From the NCBI RefSeq assembly GCF_000740895.1, contig NC_025260.1, positions 1,964,001-2,028,000 on the forward strand: a stretch of DNA of 64,000 nt. The letters are read 5' to 3'. The notes beneath the pieces are model-generated. The model was given only the letters and a program-made list of their open reading frames with translations, made no database searches and was not told where the DNA came from. The DNA is from Theileria orientalis strain Shintoku (lineage: Eukaryota > Apicomplexa > Aconoidasida > Piroplasmida > Theileriidae). How positions within the stretch are numbered: position 1 is the first letter of the stretch; the number at the start of each line of letters is the position of its first letter. Position numbers and translations under genes: made by a program. Below are positions 1 through 9,028 of this stretch, in pieces.

Positions 1-1
1 A

Positions 2-1393
2 AACGAGAGCGTGTTCGACGACGACGTGCTGACTGTGGACAAGAACCTGCTGGAGTCGTTCCACAAGCACGGAGTGCCAGTGCTCTGCCTGTCGTTCGGA
101 ATGATGTCAGTGGCTAAGTCACTGGGAGCAAAGCTGCGAAAGACAAACGAAAACGAGTACGTGGTGACGAAGTGCTCGCTCCACGAGAACGCACTCTTCG
201 ACGGAGTGCCGAACTCACTGAAGGTGTACCTGAACACACTGGACTCACTGGAGTCGCTCCCGTCAGGATTCGAAGTGATAGCGAAGCACTCAGACTCGAC
301 AGTGGGTCTGTACAACTCGGAGTACAACATGTACATGCTCTACTTCCACCCGGAGGCAACGGACACTGAGAAGGGAGAGAAGATCCTGCACAACTTTCTC
401 TACAAGGTGTGCAGGGCGAACAAGTCGTGGACGATGAAGAATTACCTGGAAGAGGAACTGAAAAAAATTAAGAAGCAGTGCGGAGAGGACAAGTTCGTGG
501 TTGCAGGACTGTCTGGAGGAGTGGACAGCACAGTGTGCGCAAAGATGGTGCACTCTGTGATAGGAGACAGGTTCCACGGAATCATGATTGACACGGGGCT
601 CATGAGGTACAACGAGATCGCCGACTGCTCGAAGAGAGTGAAGAAGGAGGTCCCAGGAATAAAGCTGACAGTGAGGAACTCGGAAAAGGTCTTCCTGGCG
701 GAGCTGAAGGGAGTGGAGGACCCGGAGGAAAAGCGCAAGATCATAGGAAGAGTGTACATAGAGGAGTTCGACAAAGCGATCAAGGACCTCGGATTCAACG
801 AAAAAAACTGCCTGCTGCTCCAAGGAACGATATACCCGGACATAATAGAGAGCGAGTTGAACAGAAGGACGAAGAAGCCCGTAAAGTCGCACCACAACGT
901 AGGAGGCCTGCCGGAAAAACTGCAGTATGAGCTGATAGAACCAGTGCGTTACCTGTTCAAGCAGGAAGTTAGAGAGTTGGGGCGCCTGTTGAACCTGTCG
1001 GAGGATACATTCTCAAGGGAGCCCTTCCCAGGACCAGGTCTGGGAATAAGAGTCATGGCAAGTCTGACGGCAGAAAACCTGCACGTCGTCAGGATGGCGG
1101 ACAAAATCGTGCGCGAGGAGGCGGCCAAGAGCAAGGAGAAGGTCAGCCAGGCACTGTGCGTGTACCTGCCGACAGTGAGGAGCACGGGGCTCGTTAAGGG
1201 CCAGAGAGTGCTGGGAGGCACCATAGTGATCAGGTGCGTGACGACGCCGGACTTCTGCACGGCGAAGTGGACGCACCTGGAGCACGACATTCTGGAAAAA
1301 ATGTCATTCAGAATAACGACTGAAGTGGAGGGAATCAACAGAGTGTGCTACGACATCACCGACAAGGAGCCTTCGACAATAGAGTGGCAGTGA
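2..1393 (+). CDS. guaA: GMP synthase (glutamine-hydrolysing), 3' part
   Basis: Converts XMP to GMP using ATP and ammonia, normally taken from glutamine; the last step of guanine nucleotide synthesis in the cytosol. The frame is open from base 2, so the 5' end lies outside the window. Seen in order: the end of the class I glutaminase domain with FHPEATDT (bases 344-367, the His and Glu of the triad), the PP-loop SGGVDSTV of the ATP pyrophosphatase domain, QGTIYPDIIES, KSHHNVGGLP, EPFPGPGLGIRV, and the dimerisation domain ending DKEPSTIEWQ, close to the family's usual PPxTIEW end. The nucleophile elbow, normally GxCxGMQ, reads CLSFGMM: the codon at the Cys position (92-94) is TCG, Ser. If real, the enzyme may depend on free ammonia. 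G+C-rich third positions, no intron in the visible part. Family call is secure; loss of glutaminase activity is inference. Confidence 0.95.
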   Translation, partial: NESVFDDDVLTVDKNLLESFHKHGVPVLCLSFGMMSVAKSLGAKLRKTNENEYVVTKCSLHENALFDGVPNSLKVYLNTLDSLESLPSGFEVIAKHSDSTVGLYNSEYNMYMLYFHPEATDTEKGEKILHNFLYKVCRANKSWTMKNYLEEELKKIKKQCGEDKFVVAGLSGGVDSTVCAKMVHSVIGDRFHGIMIDTGLMRYNEIADCSKRVKKEVPGIKLTVRNSEKVFLAELKGVEDPEEKRKIIGRVYIEEFDKAIKDLGFNEKNCLLLQGTIYPDIIESELNRRTKKPVKSHHNVGGLPEKLQYELIEPVRYLFKQEVRELGRLLNLSEDTFSREPFPGPGLGIRVMASLTAENLHVVRMADKIVREEAAKSKEKVSQALCVYLPTVRSTGLVKGQRVLGGTIVIRCVTTPDFCTAKWTHLEHDILEKMSFRITTEVEGINRVCYDITDKEPSTIEWQ

Positions 1394-2223
1394 GCAATCA
1401 ACAGTCAACAACTTTGAAGTAACATTCAATAGAGTCGACAATCGAGTGATGAGTGAATGAAACATTTGTTAAATTGCTTTTTACCAAATTCAACAGCTTC
1501 TGAAGCCTTAATTCAACAATATTGCCACCGTACACCAAGTCGCTAACATATAAGTAAAAGTACAACACCGTGTGGGAATTATCAACCAGACTAGAGTAAC
1601 TCAAAGGCTGAAGCAAGTAAAAAAGTGATAAAAATAGTATAATAGTAAAAAACATAAAAATGTAGCAGAGTCAGAAAAGGATGTAAACATGAAATTAACG
1701 TAGAAAAGGTAGAGACCAATTAATGAACAAATGTATGTGAATATGTAAAATAAAAAGATAAAAAAGTAGAAAATGAAAAAAATTAACTGAATAAAAAAGG
1801 TAAAATTAGAAAAAATTGCAATTGGTAGAATCTGAAAACATAAAAACGTTAAAATAAGAAAAAAAATATAAAAATTAAAAATTGTAAATTGTAAAAATTT
1901 TAAGCATAGACATACGACATGAAATCATAAAAAATAAAAATCTATAAAAAATTGAAAAAATAAAAAAGTGGATCATTATTTTATTCAAATAGAAATAGTG
2001 AAATAGGATAGGAGTTATGAGATGAGTATAAAATAGATGAATTTTTCTTTGTTGAGTCGATTTTTATGAAAAGTGTCAACCATTGGTAAAACAGAAAATA
2101 ACACAAAAATATACAATTCATGTGTATTCAACACCGAGCATTTATTATAGTAATAAATAACACCGAGTGCATGATTACTATGATTTAATGTTATGTAATG
2201 TGTGCGCTATACATTTAGAAATA
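1394..2223. other. A-rich intergenic spacer between convergent genes
   Basis: About 830 bp between the stop of GMP synthase and the stop of the PDI gene on the other strand. It is strongly A-rich, especially 1680-2000, with many AAAAA runs and stops in all frames. Both flanking genes end here, so it holds two 3' UTRs. I see no RNA gene or conserved reading frame. Confidence 0.6.
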
Positions 2224-4309
2224 TTACAACTCGGACCTGTGCCCGTCTTCGAGGTCGAAAGGAAGCTTCTGACCGGCGACCTTGCCAGAGAGAATAGAAC
2301 CCACGAAAGAGTTGAAGTTTTCCTGAAAACGGTTAATATGGCTAGCTGACAGCTGCAACAAGCAGGGGTCGACCGCCGATGCGTGTTAGCCGGTGTTGCA
2401 ATGCATAGTAGCTATAGGTGTGTATGGTAATTTACACGTGTACAGTACTAGTGTATGTTCTAGTTAGTGGAGTGAGCTGTTCGGTGTCAGCTCTACTCGG
2501 ATCTGCGTTTTTATGTTTGCATGAAAATGTTAACTAAAATTGACGGCAATTTGACGTGAAATGGCCTTGGCTGACTAAGGTCGAGGGCGACTGGTATAAC
2601 CAGGTGAAATAGACGCCTTACCTTTGAAAAGGTCGAATTCATTGACAAGAAGACGCCCTTGGCCAGGTTCAGGCCAACGACAGTCGGAAATTCCCGTAGT
2701 CTGAACGCGCGTTCCCACTGCTCGTGCTCACCAACTGAAAGTGCATGTCGATAGTGATGATGATAGTTAAATGGTATATAGAAATGGTGAATTGGTAATT
2801 AATCAAATTGTATGAAAGTAACTATGTGATAAAAGGTGTTAACGTAACGAGGATGAATATGTGTGTATGCGTGTGCTTAGCTGTCAACACGACGTTGATC
2901 TAGACGTAATGTGATAAGGCTCTACGTAGTGACTGGAACGTACCGAGTGCGTAGGTGTAATTGAAGGGAGTAGTTGAGCGCCTCGACAGCTTGTCCACAG
3001 TCTCCAGGTGCTCCTCCTTAGAGGCCTTAGGGATGAAGAAGAGAAGGCACAGAGGGCCGCTGCACTTGTCCTTGAGCACGGAGAGGGAGTCGGCGTGGGC
3101 AGGCGGCACGAGGTTCCGGTCCCTCGATTTCGCGAAATCCAATATGTCCTTGGCCCTCCTGGGACCCTGGTAGTTAACGGCAGTCTTGGGTGATTTCTCT
3201 CCCTTGTTTAAGAGTAAAATGGTGGGATAGCCCTGAAAAACGGATTAATGCCAAACAGGCACGAGTAGCAGATATCAAATTATAGTTGCCACTGTAAACG
3301 AAAGCACGAGTAAAACTTCATAAATGGACTTAAACAAATATGCATAAGTGTGTATACGTGTGTATGTTTATGCGTGTGTGTGTTTATCTATATGTGTATG
3401 TGTATATCTGAAAGTATGTGTAAACTGTTTTGATACCTGTACTTTGAACTGTGCACACAGCTGTTGGTATACCGTGCAGTCGACTCTGCCGACCTTTACG
3501 CCCCTGCTCATCATGGGCAGCTTCATCCACTCGGGCTCCAAGTTCTTGCAATGGCCGCACCAGGGTGCGTAAAATTTAACGAGCCTGAGGAAGAATGTGG
3601 GCGCGTAAACAGTACCACTGGCTGTAAGTGTCGTCCAAAACGGTGGACTTGAAGTTGGACGCGGTGAGATTCACTACATTCCTTAAAGCTTCTGAAAACA
3701 GTGTTAGGTTGTGACAGTACCGTCGGTATTCGATTTAAACTTGGACGCCTTGTTCTTGACGTGTTTGTTCAGATTCTTCAGAGTGAAGGACACGAGCGAC
3801 TGAATGTCCTTGTCGCCCTTGAAGTCCACGACTTCGGGCTCAGAATTGGGGCCTGGAGCCAAAATGATCCTCAGAGGGGGACGTACCTTTTCCGAAAAAG
3901 AGCTTAACTGATGGAAAAGACATCACGCCGTACTTGGTAGACAGTGTGTCGTCGTTCACGGAAAACACGGGCAGCAAATTTTCAAACACACTGGCCAGGT
4001 TCTTGTATACACTCGAAAAATCTTTACATCCGGAGCAGCTAAACAAGTTTAAGAGGGCGAAGTGTTGAGTTAAATGTGAAAGAGACTCTATAAAACATAT
4101 ACTAAATACTTCACCGACTTGTCGTTTTGAAACTCCACAACTGAGAGAGAATTAGATTTAACATTTTCCAGAAACTCGTCACCGGATAACTGCTTCACAT
4201 TGCTATTGGTGTAGTAGTTTGAGCACGAAGCACACTTATGTAAAACACGCGAGTACAATATAAATAAAATACAATTGATGAAAAAGACGTCCATTTTACG
4301 AGCTGGCAT
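2224..4309 (-). CDS. Protein disulfide isomerase, two thioredoxin domains
   Basis: Predicted ER-lumen oxidoreductase that forms or reshuffles disulfides. Eight exons read on the minus strand: 4309-4110, 4038-3887, 3852-3721, 3691-3616, 3584-3437, 3232-2944, 2734-2622 and 2322-2224; all junctions are GT..AG and keep frame, giving about 402 residues. The N-terminus has a hydrophobic signal (FFINCILFILYS). Domain one has CSGC without the usual preceding Trp; domain two has the classic YAPWCGHCKNLEPEW. A third thioredoxin-like stretch (FPTVVGLNLAKGVF) follows. The protein ends HRSEL, not KDEL or HDEL. The intron at 3585-3615 is only 31 nt. It lies head-to-head with the next gene, 166 bp apart. 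The two-domain layout suggests a PDIA6-like enzyme, but the exact subclass is uncertain. Confidence 0.85.
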
Positions 4310-4475
4310 AAGGTTTGACGTACGTGTATCTGTGGAATCAAGTCATTTAACTAAATGTATAATGTAAACTGTACACATGTATGTCCCATGTGCCCAATGG
4401 AATCCAGCCTTCGCATCTTACCCAGTTTCACATTTATATGCTTTAGTCTTTGAGTAATTTTAGTTTACAATGTAA
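4310..4475. promoter_or_regulatory. Shared divergent promoter region
   Basis: The 166 bp between the ATG of the PDI gene (minus) and the ATG of the gene starting at 4476 (plus) must contain both promoters and 5' UTRs, since the genes face away from each other. No TATA box or known motif can be assigned by eye. Confidence 0.45.
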
Positions 4476-6118
4476 ATGAATTCAGATGATTCGCAGCCGA
4501 GTTCAGAGGAGGGTGAGCCTGAAAAAAAAAGGAGACATTCCGAGGGTTACACATCAAATCAGCTGAGTGGGTCAAAAACACACTACCAGAACCTAAAAAG
4601 CTACACCAACGCTAAGCTTTTACACCTCGGGAAGACGCTTCTGGCATACAACACGCACGAAAGCCACAAGTACGCCCTGGAAATCGCAAGCATATTCCTC
4701 AACGGAATACCGCCCGAAGGTTACGTGCCGGAAGACCTGTTTACGTACATAATTTCAATTTTTCACATGTTAGCGAAACACCGAGTTGAATTATTAACCT
4801 TTTTAGCCACTTCAAAAAGGAGCCAACTGAAAAACTGTTCAAGAGGTTCTTGTCAATCACGGCCACGACCACGCCGCACTTGGTATTTTACGGTTAGCAA
4901 TATTCACACCTAGAGAGCCTCGGTACTGGAACACTCAGTACGCCTGTTGGCAGTCAAGGACGATATCGCAGGAATAGCGGACGAAGTGACCAGGTATGCC
5001 AGTTTCTATCCAACGCACCCAGGCGCTGCAACGAGTGGAACCTGGAGAAACACGAGTTGGCCAAGCATTACAAATGGGCCGTTAAGCACATGGACGTGCT
5101 GACGAACTTTAACCCAAAGAACATCACATCAGATTTTACGTACGATGATCCAGTAGACTATTGCCTATACCACTAACTAGTTACTGTTACTGTCAGACAA
5201 TAAACACTACATACCCATAACTGTTAAATATTGTGTATCTTAGCGAGCTGCAACATTAACTAAGTAAACACGTGCAGAGTTGAACTCGAAAACGTGCTCG
5301 TTACATATTTGGAGCGGCTGAGGCTGCCAAATAAGAATTTAATCGGCCTCTACTGCCAAATTCAGGGTAAAAAGTCGCTCGAACTGCTAAACAAGTACAT
5401 CCGGAGCTTCCCCTCAATCTACTTTCTAAGGTTCAACAGGCTGAAGATAATACTGTCGACCGTACGTTTACCTTCTAAACTTCCGTAGAGTAACAATTTA
5501 TCAGGATCAAAGACCTGATTCTTACGACGCGGTAACTATCTGACCCATTTATGTGCGAACTGTAGGAAGAGGATTTAATTAAATTTGTTACGCTTTCAGG
5601 GTACGGCAGTGATCCACTTTACTGATAATGCTGTTAAACGTGTAGGTACTCCTCGGTGAGTGTTGAGTTTCTAAACTGCTTCAAGCACATGGTTTCCCCA
5701 GATAAACTGGTCCTGCTTCTTTTCGACCTCGTGGTAAGCGTCCCATTCGATCTGACTTGACTACGCAGCTGGCGATACCTTATTTGAAGAGGAACTGGGC
5801 GATTCTTCACGAAGTGATTTCCGGTGAGAGTAGGGAGGGTTAGTTGCCATCAAAATACTCCTTTTCAGTCTCTGAGGCCCTGGAGTCTATCAAAAGGTCC
5901 GAACTCGTGAACATGTTCAACGTCCACGGTAACCGCTCTAGTCACGACTACTTATTCAGCCACAACTTCCTCTTAACTTTCAGTCAAATTGACCCTTACG
6001 CGCAGGAAACATTGGACGTAGACTCCCTCAGGACTGCGTGGAGCCGTACCTCAGGGTCGCCTCGGTTCTCGTTGACCCTCCGCACCTGGAACTGCTCAGG
6101 CTCCAGCTCACTCACTAA
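4476..6118 (+). CDS. Many-exon protein of unknown function
   Basis: Not recognised. It starts with an acidic Ser-rich stretch followed by a basic cluster (EKKRRH), then helical, Leu-rich sequence. I read about ten small exons. Exon 1 ends near 4767 (donor GTTAGC) and joins at 4805; others start near 4913, 5021 and 5278. The frame after 5021 runs to a TAA at 5174-5176, but the exon at 5278 (ELENVLVTYLERLRL) has no ATG before it, and a phase-2 donor at 5142 joins it in frame, so I treat this as one gene. Further exons lie around 5505-5540, 5567-5600, 5740, 5768-5820, 5844-5932, 5986-6029 and 6067, ending RLQLTH. Several of the small exons between 5505 and 5840 are uncertain. Alternative: two genes, the second lacking a visible start. 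The end lies 98 bp from the convergent SR-protein stop. Confidence 0.5.
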
Positions 6119-6216
6119 TCTGCTTTTCACGGATTCACTCTAGCGCGTAGGCTGAATGGTTGCGACGTAAATAAATCTAGCAAATTATAAAACGGTCTAA
6201 ACTTTAGTGATACAAC

Positions 6217-7429
6217 TTAAACTTGTAGAGGACTTTCTCTATACGTCTCTGCGGCAGTCTCCGTCTCGGCGTCACGATCGTACCTCAGCTTCTCCGTGGC
6301 CAAGTCGCCATTCAACTTCAAATTCTCGCGAGACGCGCTCTTGCTGTACGTCCTCGAGCGGCTGGCCTTGGACCTGTCGCTGAATGACCTGGACCTCTTT
6401 TCCGGGGACCTGTGCACTGACCTGGTCCTTGACCTGGACCTTTCAGTTGACCTCGAGCGGTCTGCCGACCTCTTCTCGAGCGAGCGCGACCTGTTGGACC
6501 TTCTCTCGAGAGACCTTGACCTCTGCTCGTAGCGGTCTGCCGACCTCTCCTCGGACCTGAGTGGCGATCTGGACCTGTGGAGCGACCTCGACCTGTCGCG
6601 GCTATATGACCTCGAGCGGCGCGAGTGGGACCTGCGCCTGTGTCCGTCTCTCGACCTGGACCTGCTTCTCCTACGGTCTCTGCGTAGCTTTATGCGCGAA
6701 GTGTCGTCCGGCGTCGAGAGCTCCGAGCCGTCCATCTTCCTCAGAGCGTACTTCATGTCCGACTTGTGAATGAAGTCCACGTAGCCCTTGCCGTGCGAGA
6801 TGTTCACGTATCCTACTGGGCCTGCCTTCCTCATGTGGTCCTTGAGGTGCTGCCACCGGCATCCGTGTGGCAAGTTGCTGATTACGAGTCTGTAATCGGT
6901 CCTAAAGTGCGATTAGTTGGTTCGGCGTACACTAGTGCTTAGGCAAGTACACACGGAAGGATAAGAATACGAGGACGCGCGAACATAGACGAGCCTCAGC
7001 GTATACGTAGGTTTCTTTGCGTCACTTCTTACCTTGTTGGGGGAGGATACCTGTGTCTGTCACGATCCCTTCTGTCGTCGTCGTGTTTGCGAGGTTTCCC
7101 TTCTCCTGCGAACTCGACACGCAGCTTGTACCTATCATATTCGTACCCGTCCCTCGAATCTACTGCATCCTCGGCCGATCTTACGCTTGCAAAATCGATG
7201 AACGCATAAGATGTGTAGTTGGTTGTTTTGCCGTGTTTTATGTCAATATCTTTGATTTCTCCAAACTAAATTAGGGTTAGGTTGAGAAGTACATCAAGAC
7301 TTAGCTAAAACGGAGTTAACTTACCTTGTCAAAGAGATCGTGGATATCACGATTGTCTACCTTCTCTGGAAGGTTGCCAACGAAGACACATGAAGGTGAT
7401 CGGTTAGCCTTTCCGCCCTTGTATACCAT
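6217..7429 (-). CDS. SR-family splicing factor (SRSF1/ASF-SF2 type)
   Basis: Nuclear pre-mRNA splicing factor. Three exons on the minus strand: 7429-7325, 7265-7033 and 6901-6217, about 340 residues. RRM1 begins SCVFVGNLPEKVDNRDI and continues with YAFIDFASVRSAEDAV. RRM2 is the pseudo-RRM type that defines SRSF1-like proteins: RWQHLKDHMRKAGPVGYVNI (family signature SWQDLKDHMR). A long RS domain follows (about residues 185-310), with dense RSRS, SRDRSRS and RSLERRS repeats, the expected substrate of SR protein kinases. Splice sites are clean (GTAAGT, GTAAGA). Intron-dense neighbours make a role in processing the tiny introns of this genome natural. SRSF1/4/6-like naming is not separable from one sequence. 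Confidence 0.9.
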
Positions 7430-9028
7430 GCTGCACTCTGTACTAATAATCAACCAGGGTAACAATTGGTAAAATTAATGTAAATAACAAGGTACAACTA
7501 GGCTGGGTGTTGAAATATGCTCTAATTACTTAAAATTATGTCATAGTGCATACAAACTTACATTCAAGATATTTATAATACAAAGTTATGAATTTAGCAA
7601 ATTAAATTAATAAAGGCTGGATTCTATGTGAAATATGATTTGAATATAATTCAATATTACATTGAATCTATTTAATTAGTTGAAATTCAAATTCAGAAAG
7701 AAATAAAATAAATTCAATTCACAATATATTGTCGGGCATTAACTACGTACCAAGTAAAAACAAAGTGAAGGGTCTTATAGGATTTCCCAATTAAAAAATT
7801 TAGATTCTTGAATGTTAAATGATTTATGCACGGTTTATTCTAATTAATTTGTAATTTACACAGTTTGTAAATTTAAGAGAATATTCATTGCTTGAGTCAG
7901 AGAAATTCTTTAGGCGAAGACAATTTTTTTATACAAACTATTAAAATCAAAATTCCCCTAATAATACACTCATCGTGACTGTCTTTCATTTGTACAACAC
8001 ACAATGAGACGCTGAATACGTACTTGTATATTTATACTAATGAAAACGTGAACTTTTATAAATACTAAATATCTATTAAACATATTGTTAGTTATATGAT
8101 ATATGTTTATAAATTTTGATCAAACAATAGAGTATTTATGGAAAAAAAGTTCATATGTGCGTTATCGAAACATAAATAAACAAAATGAACTAAATAGAAC
8201 TCTAAATTTTAATTTAAACAAACGGGAAAAGCAAAAAAAAAATTGAAAAGCGAAATAATAGCTGACCTAAAAAAAGTGTGTATTAAGTTACGAAAAAAAG
8301 TAAGCATAAGTGGGCATCAGATATAACACAATTAAATGGAGATGAAATAGATGAACCCTTGAATTGAAAAAATTTAATTTAAATTAAGATATAGTGGAAA
8401 AATCTAAAATTTTAAACATACGTAGAGTGGTGATGTTGTGTCTACCGGACGAAATCTGGGTCATTTGGAAACCTTTAAAAATTATATTTTTGAGATTAAA
8501 TCTAATTATCTCGTTATAAAACAAATTAAACTAACACATATGGTTTAAATACCGTAGAAATACGAGGGGGCATAAGATTGTTAATTTATAACCCAATATT
8601 TTATAAGGCATAACATGCGTGGGTAGCAATTGATAACGGTAGATACGTAAAGGTCCATATAGAAGGTGAAGTTTATTGGTTCATAATTAAGCTTATGAAT
8701 CGAAAAAATATGAAAAGGTCATGATAAACTATATTAATTTGTAGATTAGCCATAAAGTCTGTAAAATTATATAATTAGCAAATTGTCTCATAACCCAGAA
8801 TAGGTAACAGTAAAATCACATAAAAATTTTTATAATCACTATAAAATCATTACACACTATAATCGAATATATTAATCATAAAAAATAATATTTGAAATAC
8901 AAAAAATCGTTTTATTTTATCCATTTGGTTGACGTTACACAGCCTTATTGTATATCAATCTGGAAAATAAAGTTAAAAAGAAACCTTTTATGGATAAACT
9001 TTATATTGATGATCACAATTAAGATAAA
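7430..9028. other. Long A+T-rich divergent intergenic region
   Basis: About 1.6 kb between the starts of the SR-protein gene (minus) and the CHD1-like gene (plus). Very A+T-rich with no reading frame of note on either strand and no tRNA-like fold seen. It must carry both promoters. Its length, compared with the 100-500 bp usual here, suggests long 5' UTRs or extended regulatory DNA for the large remodeller gene. Confidence 0.5.

Noticed and set aside
290..895. Long minus-strand ORFs opposite GMP synthase and other G+C-rich exons
   Set aside because: They are mirror frames of strong coding sequence with G+C-rich third positions. Translations lack domains and codon use is unnatural.
5174..5176. 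TAA as the true end of the gene that begins at 4476
   Set aside because: The following exon lacks a start codon and joins in phase through a donor at 5142. Not proven, so confidence was kept low.
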